A stretch of DNA of 64,000 bases from Rhodococcus sp. 06-462-5 (GTDB taxonomy: Bacteria > Actinomycetota > Actinomycetes > Mycobacteriales > Mycobacteriaceae). The DNA lies in the NCBI RefSeq assembly GCF_002258315.1, contig NZ_NOYD01000050.1:124001-188000 (forward strand), read 5' to 3'. The notes below the pieces were generated by a model, which made no database searches, was not told the DNA's origin, and saw nothing but the letters and a program-made list of their open reading frames with translations. Position numbers and translations under genes: made by a program. How positions within the stretch are numbered: position 1 is the stretch's first letter; each line of letters begins with the position of its first letter. This document shows, piece by piece, positions 12,011-19,927 of this stretch.

Positions 12011-15000
12011 TGAAGTACTTGGCCTCCGGGTGATGAAGTACGAATGCATCGGTCGACTGTTCGGGGTGTAGCTGCAGTTCCTCGGAGAGCTTCACGCCGA
12101 TTCGCTCGGGTTCGAGGAGCGCGGCGAGCTTGATGCGGTCTTCGAGATCCGGGCATGCTCCGTAGCCGAACGAGTAACGCGCACCGCGATATTCGAGTTT
12201 GAAGAAGCCCTCGGCCTCGGTGGGATCCTCCGAGGCAACGGAATTGCCGTCGGACAGCTTCAGCTCCTCGCGTACCCGGCGATGCCAGTACTCGGCCAAG
12301 GCTTCGGTGAGCTGAACGCCGATTCCGTGGACCTCGAGGTAGTCGCGGTACGAGTCGGCGGCGAAAAGCTCGTTCGCGAAGTCCGCGATGGGCTGGCCCA
12401 TGGTCACCAAGTTCATCGGCAGAACGTCGACCTGGCCCGATTCCCGTGCAGCCGTACGCGATCGAACGAAGTCCGATATGCAGAGGAAGCGGTCGCGGTG
12501 CTGCCGCGGGAACGTGAACCGAAAGCGTTCGGGCGCATCGGGTTCGGGTTCGGTGAGCACGATCACGTCGTCGCCCTCGGAGACCGCCGGGAAGTATCCG
12601 TACACCAACGCCGCATGCGCGAGGATGCCGTCGGTGCTCAAACGATCGAGCCAATAACGCAGGCGCGGTTTGCCTTCCGATTCCACCAGATCCTCGTACG
12701 TCGCGCCTTCGCCCTTTCGAGCACCGCGCAGACCCCACTGCCCCAGGAACAGAGCCCGCTCGTCGAGCAGCCCCGAGTACTCCGACAGCGACACACCCTT
12801 GACGATGCGCGTGCCCCAGAAGGGCGGCACCGGAATGTCGATATCGGCAGCGACATCGGATCGCTCGGGCACGACCACCGGTGCCTCGGCGGCCTTGCGC
12901 TTCTCGGCGATTCGCTTGGAGCGCTCGTGACGTTCCTTGCGCTCGGCCGTCTTCGCCTTTGCGGCGAGCGCCTCGGGGCTGTCCGGAGCCGGACCGCCGC
13001 CACGCTTGGTGGTCATGATGGTGTCCATCAACCGAAGGCCCTCGAATGCGTCACGCGCATAGTGCACGTCGCCCTCGTAGACGTCCTGCAGATCGTTCTC
13101 GACATACGACCGCGTCAGCGCCGCACCACCGAGCAGAACCGGGAATTGCTCGGCGACACCCCGCGAGTTGAGCTCGATCAGGTTGTCCTTCATGACGACG
13201 GTGGATTTCACCAACAGCCCGGACATGCCGATCACATCCGCGCGCTTGTCGATCGCAGCTTCCAGAATGGTCGAAATCGGTTGCTTGATACCGAGATTGA
13301 CCACCTCGTAGCCGTTGTTGCTCAGAATGATGTCGACGAGGTTCTTGCCGATGTCGTGCACATCGCCCTTGACGGTACCGAGCACGATGCGGCCCTTGCC
13401 GTCGTCGTCGGTCGCCTCCATGTGCGGCTCGAGGTACGCCACAGCAGCTTTCATCACCTCAGCGGAGGCGAGCACGAACGGCAGCTGCATCTGGCCGGAG
13501 CCGAACAGCTCACCCACGGTCTTCATCCCCGAGAGCAAGGTCTCGTTGATGATCTCGAGCGGCGGCTTCTCGGTCATCGCGGTGTCGAGATCGGCGTCGA
13601 GGCCGTTGCGTTCACCGTCGACGATGCGTCGTTCGAGTCGCTCGAACAGTGGCAATCGGCCGAGTTCCTCGGCGCGGGATTCGCGCGCCGAGGCCGCGGA
13701 GACACCCTCGAAGAGCTGCATGAGCTTCTGCAGCGGGTCGTAGCCCTCGCTCCGACGGTCGTACACCAGATCGAGAGCCGTCTCGCGCTGCTCGTCGGGA
13801 ATCTTGTTCATCGGCAGGATCTTCGACGCGTGCACGATGGCGGTATCGAGACCGGCCTGCGTGCACTCGTGCAGGAACACCGAGTTCAGTACCTGGCGTG
13901 CAGCGGGATTGAGGCCGAACGAGATGTTCGACAGCCCGAGGGTGGTGTGCACCTTCGGGTACTTCTCCTTGAGCTGCCGGATCGCCTCGATGGTCTCGAT
14001 GCCGTCGCGTCGCACCTCTTCCTGGCCCGTCGAGATCGGGAAGGTGAGGGTGTCGACGATGATGTCCTCGTGGCGTAAGCCCCAGTTCTCGGTGATGTCG
14101 GTTATCAACCGGTCTGCGACTCGCACCTTCCACTCGGCCGTACGTGCCTGTCCCTCTTCGTCGATGGTCAGAGCGACGACAGCGGCGCCGTGCTCCTTGA
14201 CCAGACGCATGATCTTCTGGAACCGCGAGTCGGGCCCGTCGCCGTCCTCGTAGTTGACCGAGTTGACCGCGCTGCGGCCACCGAGGTGCTCCAACCCTGC
14301 TTCGAGAACGGCAGGTTCGGTGGAGTCGAGCATGATCGGCAGGGTCGACGCGGTCGCCAGGCGGCTGGCCAACGCGGCCATGTCGGCGGCACCGTCGCGG
14401 CCGACGTAGTCGACGTTGAGGTCGAGCATGTGCGCACCGTCGCGCGTCTGATCCTTGGCGATGTCGAGGCACTTCTCGTAGTCCTCGGCGAGCATCGCGT
14501 CGCGAAATGCCTTGGACCCGTTGGAGTTGGTGCGCTCACCGATCATCAGGATGCTGGCATCCTGCTCGAACGGAACGGCGGTGTAGAGCGAGGACACGCC
14601 CGGCTCCGGCGCAGGCCGACGTTCGAGTTTCGTTGCCCCGTGGACCATGTCGGCAACCTGGCGGATGTGCTCGGGCGTGGTGCCGCAGCAACCGCCGACC
14701 AGAGCCAACCCGTACTCGTTGACGAAGCCGCTCAGAGCCTCGGCCAGTTCGGGGGCGGTCAGTGGGTACTCGGCACCCTTCGCACCCAGCGTCGGCAGGC
14801 CGGCGTTGGGCATCACCGACACCGGTAGACGCGAATGCTTGGACAGATGGCGCAGGTGCTCGCTCATCTCGGCCGGACCGGTCGCGCAGTTGAGCCCGAT
14901 CATGTCGATACCGAGGGGTTCGAGTGCGGTCAGTGCGGCACCGATCTCGCTTCCGACGAGCATCGCACCGGTGGTTTCGACGGTGACGTGGGTGATGATC

Positions 15001-15572
15001 GGGATTCGGACGCCGAGCCTGTCCATCGCGTGCTGGCTACCGATGATCGCGGCCTTGACCTGCAGCAGATCCTGGCAGGTCTCGACCAGGATGGCGTCGG
15101 CACCGCCGTCGATCATGCCGAGGGCGGCCTCGGTGTACGCGTCGCGCAGTCGGGCGAAGGGAGCGTGTCCGAGAGTGGGGAGCTTGGTGCCCGGGCCCAT
15201 CGAGCCCAGCACGTAGCGGCCCATTCCATCGCGGCCGGGACCCATCTCGTCGGCGGTCTCGCGCGCGAGACGGGTGCCCTTCTCCGCAAGTTCGCGGATG
15301 CGGTCCTCGATGTCGTAGTCGGCGAGGTTCGGCAGGTTGCACCCGAAGGTGTTGGTCTCGACGGCGTCCGCGCCTGCCGCGAAGTACTCGCGGTGGATCT
15401 CCCGCAGTACATCCGGCCGGGTGTCGTTGAGGATTTCGTTGCAGCCTTCGAGGCCGATGAAGTCGTCGAGAGTCAGCTCGGCGTCCTGGAGCATCGTGCC
15501 CATCGCGCCGTCGCCGATGACAACGCGACGTGAAATCGCATCGAGCAGACTGGGCTTGTGTTCAGCGGGCAT
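12003..15572 (-). CDS. metH: Cobalamin-dependent methionine synthase MetH
   Basis: Transfers a methyl group from methyltetrahydrofolate through cobalamin to homocysteine; 1189 residues, full length. Order of domains: homocysteine/zinc domain with GLNCATGP and the Cys pair in VGGCCGTTPEHI (to about 330), pterin-binding domain starting MIGERTNSNGSKAFRD (about 350-620), cobalamin cap and Rossmann domains with the axial-ligand motif GDVHDIGKN near residue 736, and the C-terminal AdoMet reactivation domain. The ATG at 15572 follows a TACTCT hexamer by 6 nt and lacks a ribosome-binding site. Only 50 bp separate it from the divergent PAC2 gene, which leaves no room for a cobalamin riboswitch. Confidence 0.97.
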   Translation of the reverse strand: MPAEHKPSLLDAISRRVVIGDGAMGTMLQDAELTLDDFIGLEGCNEILNDTRPDVLREIHREYFAAGADAVETNTFGCNLPNLADYDIEDRIRELAEKGTRLARETADEMGPGRDGMGRYVLGSMGPGTKLPTLGHAPFARLRDAYTEAALGMIDGGADAILVETCQDLLQVKAAIIGSQHAMDRLGVRIPIITHVTVETTGAMLVGSEIGAALTALEPLGIDMIGLNCATGPAEMSEHLRHLSKHSRLPVSVMPNAGLPTLGAKGAEYPLTAPELAEALSGFVNEYGLALVGGCCGTTPEHIRQVADMVHGATKLERRPAPEPGVSSLYTAVPFEQDASILMIGERTNSNGSKAFRDAMLAEDYEKCLDIAKDQTRDGAHMLDLNVDYVGRDGAADMAALASRLATASTLPIMLDSTEPAVLEAGLEHLGGRSAVNSVNYEDGDGPDSRFQKIMRLVKEHGAAVVALTIDEEGQARTAEWKVRVADRLITDITENWGLRHEDIIVDTLTFPISTGQEEVRRDGIETIEAIRQLKEKYPKVHTTLGLSNISFGLNPAARQVLNSVFLHECTQAGLDTAIVHASKILPMNKIPDEQRETALDLVYDRRSEGYDPLQKLMQLFEGVSAASARESRAEELGRLPLFERLERRIVDGERNGLDADLDTAMTEKPPLEIINETLLSGMKTVGELFGSGQMQLPFVLASAEVMKAAVAYLEPHMEATDDDGKGRIVLGTVKGDVHDIGKNLVDIILSNNGYEVVNLGIKQPISTILEAAIDKRADVIGMSGLLVKSTVVMKDNLIELNSRGVAEQFPVLLGGAALTRSYVENDLQDVYEGDVHYARDAFEGLRLMDTIMTTKRGGGPAPDSPEALAAKAKTAERKERHERSKRIAEKRKAAEAPVVVPERSDVAADIDIPVPPFWGTRIVKGVSLSEYSGLLDERALFLGQWGLRGARKGEGATYEDLVESEGKPRLRYWLDRLSTDGILAHAALVYGYFPAVSEGDDVIVLTEPEPDAPERFRFTFPRQHRDRFLCISDFVRSRTAARESGQVDVLPMNLVTMGQPIADFANELFAADSYRDYLEVHGIGVQLTEALAEYWHRRVREELKLSDGNSVASEDPTEAEGFFKLEYRGARYSFGYGACPDLEDRIKLAALLEPERIGVKLSEELQLHPEQSTDAFVLHHPEAKYFNV

Positions 15573-15578
15573 CACTAC

Positions 15579-15584
15579 AGAGTA
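15579..15584 (-). promoter_or_regulatory. Putative -10 box for metH (leaderless)
   Basis: Minus-strand TACTCT ends 6 nt before the metH ATG. It lies back to back with a similar box for the divergent PAC2 gene inside a 50-bp intergenic region. Confidence 0.45.
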
Positions 15585-15610
15585 GTGGGCACCGAAGTTA
15601 CGTCGGGTCG

Positions 15611-15616
15611 TAGGCT
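15611..15616 (+). promoter_or_regulatory. Putative -10 box for the PAC2 gene (leaderless)
   Basis: TAGGCT ends 6 nt before the GTG at 15623. This supports that codon over the adjacent GTG at 15620 as the start. Confidence 0.45.
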
Positions 15617-15622
15617 GTCGTG

Positions 15623-16648
15623 GTGAGTCCCCGAAACCTCGATGGCCAGTCCCCGATCGACAACGGTAACGAAAATACGGACATTTCGGGATCCGGATCG
15701 GATGTGCCTCTCGATGCTGCATTGATCGAGGCAGTCCACGATGCTGTGGCCAACGCCACAGACCTCGACGATCTCGACGATCTCGACGACGACATTCCCG
15801 AGCTGCGCTCCCCGATCCTGGTGGCTGCCTTCGAGGGCTGGAACGACGCAGGTGATGCGGCCAGCGGCGCGATAGAACATCTGGAGCTGATCTGGGACGC
15901 CAGCCCGCTGGCCGAACTGGACTCCGAGGACTACTACGACTACCAGGTCAACCGCCCGACCGTCCGCCAGGTGGATGGTGTCACTCGCGAGATCGAGTGG
16001 CCGTCCACACGGCTGTCGGTGTGTTCGCCTCCCGGCAGCTCACGCGATGTGGTGTTGCTGCGCGGCATCGAGCCCAACATGCGCTGGCGCAGCTTCTGCG
16101 ACGATCTCCTCGAATTCGTCGAACAGCTCGGCGTCGAGACCGTGGTGATCCTGGGAGCGTTGCTGGCCGACACCCCGCACACCAGGCCCGTTCCGGTGAC
16201 CGGCACCGCCTACAGCACCGAATCGGCCGAACAGTTCAATCTCGAACAGACCCGCTACGAGGGACCGACCGGAATCACCGGTGTACTGCAGGACGAGTGC
16301 GTCAAGGCGGGGGTGCCCGCGGTCTCCTTCTGGGCTGCTGTTCCTCACTACGTCTCCCAGCCGCCCAACCCCAAGGCCACCGTGGCGCTGCTGCAGCGGG
16401 TCGAGGACGTGCTCGACATCGAGGTACCGCTCGGCGAACTGCCCACCCAGGCCGAGGAATGGGAAGAGGCGGTGACCGAGATGACGAAGGAAGACGAGGA
16501 GATCAGCGAGTACGTCCGCAGCCTCGAGGAACGCGGTGATGCCGAGGTGGACATGTCCGACGCGATCGCCAAGATCGACGGCGACGCCATCGCGGCCGAG
16601 TTCGAGAAGTACCTGCGTCGACGCGGTCCGGGCAACTTCGGGCTCTGA
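15623..16648 (+). CDS. PAC2 (proteasome-assembly-chaperone-like) family protein
   Basis: A 341-residue protein of the PAC2 family, corresponding to Rv2125. The conserved core is ILVAAFEGWNDAGDAASGAIEHL, ending with VVILGALLADTPHTRPVPVTG and VPAVSFWAAVPHYVSQPPNPKA. Between the N-terminus and the core is a strongly acidic run, DLDDLDDLDDD, built from three nearly identical 9-nt DNA repeats (about 15770-15795). The C-terminal third is charged and helical. Eukaryotic PAC2 proteins chaperone 20S assembly; whether bacterial members help the Pup-proteasome is not established, but the gene lies about 9 kb from mpa in this group. Confidence 0.88.
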   Translation: MSPRNLDGQSPIDNGNENTDISGSGSDVPLDAALIEAVHDAVANATDLDDLDDLDDDIPELRSPILVAAFEGWNDAGDAASGAIEHLELIWDASPLAELDSEDYYDYQVNRPTVRQVDGVTREIEWPSTRLSVCSPPGSSRDVVLLRGIEPNMRWRSFCDDLLEFVEQLGVETVVILGALLADTPHTRPVPVTGTAYSTESAEQFNLEQTRYEGPTGITGVLQDECVKAGVPAVSFWAAVPHYVSQPPNPKATVALLQRVEDVLDIEVPLGELPTQAEEWEEAVTEMTKEDEEISEYVRSLEERGDAEVDMSDAIAKIDGDAIAAEFEKYLRRRGPGNFGL

Positions 16649-16701
16649 CCGACCGCACACGAGGGACCGGGAGCCGGTGAGGTCTTTCTGATCCCGACGT
16701 A

Positions 16702-16722
16702 ACGTCACCGCAGCGGTGACGT
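16702..16722. promoter_or_regulatory. 21-bp palindromic operator upstream of the nir genes
   Basis: A perfect inverted repeat, ACGTCACCGC and GCGGTGACGT around a single A. It overlaps a possible -10 (TAACGT, 16700-16705). A regulator bound here would cover the promoter of the small gene and nirBD. Nitrogen control by GlnR is plausible for nitrite reductase genes, but only part of the GlnR motif (GTNAC) is present, so the regulator's identity is open. Confidence 0.5.
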
Positions 16723-16748
16723 CACCCCGACCCCGCAACCTCGTGGGT

Positions 16749-17096
16749 ATGGCCAGCACACCGCGATTCCTGCACGGCATCTTCTCCTTTACCGGGCACG
16801 GTCTCGACAAGCCCGAATTGATCGATCCCAGCCTGAGCTTCGTCGTCCCCGAGAGTGCGACGGCTCAGCCGCTGTACTTTCGCGGTGGAAACTCGAGCGA
16901 CGAGTTGGTGGTCGTGACCTTGCTCCGCGACGGCAGCCCGATGCGCATGTTCCCGATGGGCGCCAAGAGCGGAGTGAACATTCCGCTGCGGGTGGTCGAG
17001 GACGTGGATCCGGACACGGTGCTCGAACTGGTGATTGCCGCCCCTGCCGGAACCAGCGGAGAGGTCGTCGTCGATTTCGGTCTGGTGCTGATCTGA
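16749..17096 (+). CDS. Small conserved protein coupled to nirB, function unknown
   Basis: A 115-residue protein with no motif that I can assign to a known enzyme. It begins MASTPRFLHGIFSFTGHG and appears to be a single beta-rich domain (LSFVVPESATAQPLYFRGGN, ELVVVTLLRDG, VLELVIAAPAGTSGEVVVDFGLV). There is no signal peptide and no cysteine. Its stop overlaps the nirB ATG in TGATG, so it should be translated together with nitrite reductase. ATG at 16749 is preferred because the upstream in-frame GTG at 16716 lies inside the palindrome. It might be an accessory or assembly factor of NirBD, or a binding domain for the enzyme; this is inferred from position only. Confidence 0.7.
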   Translation: MASTPRFLHGIFSFTGHGLDKPELIDPSLSFVVPESATAQPLYFRGGNSSDELVVVTLLRDGSPMRMFPMGAKSGVNIPLRVVEDVDPDTVLELVIAAPAGTSGEVVVDFGLVLI

Positions 17097-19585
17097 TGAC
17101 CGCGTGCAAGCAGCGATTGCTGGTGGTCGGTAACGGGATGGCCGGTGCCAGGGCAGTCGAGGAGATCATCAAACGCGACGGCAGTTCGCAATTCGAGATA
17201 ACCATGATCGGCGACGAGCCGTACGGCAACTACAACCGAATCATGCTCTCGCACGTGCTGTCCGGCGAGGCCACCGTCGACGACGAGGATCTCATTCTCA
17301 ACCCGATGAGTTGGTACAGCGCGAACGGTGTGACCCTGCACGCCGGGGACCGCGCGATCTCGCTCGACCGGTTCTCCAAGACCGTCGTCTGCGAGAGCGG
17401 TCGGTCCGTCGACTACGACGTGCTCGTCATCGCCACCGGCAGCAATACGTTCTTCCCGAACATGGACGGTCTTCGGGAGTCCGACGGCAGGCTGGCGCGC
17501 GGCGTGTTCGGCTTCCGCACCATCGCCGACACCAACGGGATGCTGCAGATGGCGCAGTCGCGTGACGACGTCTCGGCGGTCGTCATCGGTGGCGGACTCC
17601 TCGGACTCGAAGCCGCGTACGGCTTGCGCACGCAGGGCCTGGAGGTGAACGTGGTGCACTCCCCCGGACACCTGATGAATCAGCAGCTCGACGAGCGCGG
17701 CGGACGAGTGCTGCGCAACAAGATCGAGTCACTCGGCGTCGGCGTGCACACCTCCAAGCGGACCACCTCGGTGTTGCGCTCCGAGGACGGCGTCGTCACG
17801 GGCGTCGGGTTCAACGACGGCACCTCGCTCGACGCGGACATGGTCGTGGTCACCGCGGGCATTCGTCCCAGTGTCGATTTCGCTCGCGCCGGCGGACTGG
17901 TGATCGAACGAGGAATTGTCGTCGACGACCAATTGCGTTGCGAGGACGAGGGTTCGATCTATGCCGTCGGCGAATGCTGCCAGCATCGCGGCGAGGTCTA
18001 CGGCCTGGTCGCGCCGCTGTGGGAACAGGCCGTCGTGTTGGCCGACGTGCTCACCGGAGCCGATCCCACTGCGGCGTACCACGGTTCGCGTCTGACCACC
18101 AAGCTCAAGGTGGCCGGTGTCGACGTCGCCTCGATGGGGATCACCTCTCCCGAACGCGACGACGACGAGTTCGTCCAGTTCTACGAACCGCGCAGTGGTA
18201 CGTACAAGTCGGTGATCGTGCGGAACAACAAGCTGGTCGGTGCCACCTTGCTGGGCGACATCTCCAAGGCCAACTTCCTGACGCAGGCGTTCGACGAAAA
18301 GGTGCCGTTGCCCGAGGAGCGCATCAGCATGCTCTTCGACATGGGAACTCCCTCTGCGGCAACAGGAGCCGCCGAGCTGGCCGACGACGTTCAGGTGTGC
18401 AACTGCAACGGTGTCACCAAGGGTGCCATCGTGGCCTGCGTGCACGCGGGTGCCAAGAACCTCGGTGACGTCACCGCGAAGACCCGAGCGGGCAAAGGGT
18501 GCGGATCGTGTAAGGGCCTGGTCAAGGACATCATCGCGTGTGCGGCAGGCGGTGCCGTCGAGGCCGATCCCACAGCCGACTGGTACGTCCCCTGCATTCC
18601 CATGACCAAGCCGGAACTGATCGACGCCGTTCGAGCGCAGGATCTTCGGGCGGTGTCTGCGGTGTTCGCGGCGCTGGCGACCGGCGGAGCAGAGGATGCC
18701 GCCGCCAAGATGCCGTTGGCATCGTTGCTGCGGACGGTGTGGGGCCCCGACTGGGTGGACGAGCGCGGCGCACTGTTCATCAACGACCGCGTCCACGCCA
18801 ACATCCAGCGCGACGGCACGTTCTCGGTGGTGCCGCAGATGAAGGGTGGCGTCACCACCCCGGATCAGTTGCGCAAGATCGCCGACGTCGCGGACAAGTA
18901 CCACGTTCCGCTGGTCAAGGTCACCGGCGGACAGCGGATCGACCTTCTCGGCATCAAGAAGGAGGATCTGCCGAAGGTGTGGGGCGATCTGGACATGCCC
19001 TCCGGCTTCGCCTACGGCAAGAGCATGCGCACGGTGAAGACCTGTGTCGGCAGCGACTTCTGTCGCTTCGGCCTCGGTGATTCGACAGCTCTTGGCATCG
19101 CCCTCGAAGAACGGTTCCAGGGCCTGGAGACTCCGGCGAAGTTGAAGCTCGCGGTCGCGGGCTGCCCACGCAACTGCTCGGAGGCACTGTGCAAGGACTT
19201 CGGCGTCGTCTCGGTCGGCGAAGACAAGTGGGAGATCTACGTCGGCGGTGCAGCAGGCGCGCACATCCGCAAGGGCGATCTACTGGCCACCGTGACGGGG
19301 GCCGAGGAGGTTCTGACCGTGGCAGGCAGGTTCATTCAGCACTACCGCGAGAACGCTCAGTGGCTCGAGCGGACGTACGCATGGGTCCCGCGTGTCGGCC
19401 TGGAAGAACTGCAGAGCGTGCTGATCGACGACCGGGACGGCATCGTCGCCGGACTCGACGAGCGAGTGCAGGCATCGGTGGACGGGTACATCGACCCCTG
19501 GCAGGACCGCGCGGCACCGAAGTCACCCGCCCAGTTCACCCCGTCGCTGCCCCTGCTTCCGCTCCCGCAGGTGCCGGTCCGATGA
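17096..19585 (+). CDS. nirB: Assimilatory nitrite reductase large subunit NirB
   Basis: Cytoplasmic NAD(P)H-dependent enzyme that reduces nitrite to ammonium; 829 residues. An FAD/NAD(P) oxidoreductase domain begins LLVVGNGMAGARAVEEI. A BFD-like [2Fe-2S] domain has VCNCNGVTKGAI near residue 434 and KGCGSCKG near 468. Ferredoxin-like and sulfite/nitrite reductase domains follow, with the four cysteines for the [4Fe-4S]-siroheme centre in TCVGSDFCRFGLGDS (about 649-655) and AGCPRNCSEALC (about 690-694). ATG at 17096 overlaps the previous stop, and its own stop overlaps nirD. All catalytic ligands are present, so it should be active. Confidence 0.96.
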   Translation: MTACKQRLLVVGNGMAGARAVEEIIKRDGSSQFEITMIGDEPYGNYNRIMLSHVLSGEATVDDEDLILNPMSWYSANGVTLHAGDRAISLDRFSKTVVCESGRSVDYDVLVIATGSNTFFPNMDGLRESDGRLARGVFGFRTIADTNGMLQMAQSRDDVSAVVIGGGLLGLEAAYGLRTQGLEVNVVHSPGHLMNQQLDERGGRVLRNKIESLGVGVHTSKRTTSVLRSEDGVVTGVGFNDGTSLDADMVVVTAGIRPSVDFARAGGLVIERGIVVDDQLRCEDEGSIYAVGECCQHRGEVYGLVAPLWEQAVVLADVLTGADPTAAYHGSRLTTKLKVAGVDVASMGITSPERDDDEFVQFYEPRSGTYKSVIVRNNKLVGATLLGDISKANFLTQAFDEKVPLPEERISMLFDMGTPSAATGAAELADDVQVCNCNGVTKGAIVACVHAGAKNLGDVTAKTRAGKGCGSCKGLVKDIIACAAGGAVEADPTADWYVPCIPMTKPELIDAVRAQDLRAVSAVFAALATGGAEDAAAKMPLASLLRTVWGPDWVDERGALFINDRVHANIQRDGTFSVVPQMKGGVTTPDQLRKIADVADKYHVPLVKVTGGQRIDLLGIKKEDLPKVWGDLDMPSGFAYGKSMRTVKTCVGSDFCRFGLGDSTALGIALEERFQGLETPAKLKLAVAGCPRNCSEALCKDFGVVSVGEDKWEIYVGGAAGAHIRKGDLLATVTGAEEVLTVAGRFIQHYRENAQWLERTYAWVPRVGLEELQSVLIDDRDGIVAGLDERVQASVDGYIDPWQDRAAPKSPAQFTPSLPLLPLPQVPVR

Positions 19586-19881
19586 GCGTGCCGGTCGGGG
19601 CCGTGGAGGACCTGACACCCGGCGAGGGACGCGCCTACGTGGTGGACGGCAAGCAGGTTGCGGTGTTCCTGCTCAGCGACGGCTCGGTGCGAGCGATGGA
19701 CGCCGTGTGCCCCCACAAGGGCGGGCCCCTGGCCGACGGTCAGATCGACGGGTCCATCGTCGTCTGCCCACTGCACCAGTACACGTTCTCGCTCGACGAC
19801 GGCACCTGCCCCAGCGGCATCGACTCGGTGCGCACCTACCCCGCCGCAGTAGTGGACGGAAAAGTAACCGTCGAACTCTGA
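19582..19881 (+). CDS. nirD: Nitrite reductase small subunit NirD
   Basis: Rieske-fold small subunit of the assimilatory nitrite reductase, 99 residues. The Rieske ligand pattern is intact: CPHKGG around the first Cys-His pair and CPLHQYTF around the second. NirD proteins elsewhere often lack the ligands, so a [2Fe-2S] cluster is possible here. The ATG overlaps the nirB stop by 4 nt (ATGA), which ties production to nirB. The gene ends the nir unit; the Wadjet operon begins 46 bp later on the same strand, so some read-through is possible. Confidence 0.93.
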   Translation: MSVPVGAVEDLTPGEGRAYVVDGKQVAVFLLSDGSVRAMDAVCPHKGGPLADGQIDGSIVVCPLHQYTFSLDDGTCPSGIDSVRTYPAAVVDGKVTVEL

Positions 19882-19890
19882 CCGGCACGG

Positions 19891-19921
19891 TTGAACGACT
19901 GGCACTCCTACCCCCTACCCT
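19891..19921 (+). promoter_or_regulatory. Putative promoter of the Wadjet operon
   Basis: TACCCT at 19916-19921 ends 6 nt before the jetA GTG, and TTGAAC at 19891-19896 lies 19 nt further upstream as a possible -35. This would give a leaderless jetA message independent of nirBD. Confidence 0.4.
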
Positions 19922-19927
19922 GTTCCA

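Noticed and set aside
12282-14078. Long open frame antisense to metH
   Set aside because: The translation is rich in Arg, Val, His and Gln without any domain, and the opposite strand encodes all MetH motifs without interruption. It is a high-GC shadow.
15573-15622. A cobalamin riboswitch before metH
   Set aside because: Only 50 bp separate metH from the divergent gene, and both starts have -10 boxes within 6 nt, so no structured leader can fit.
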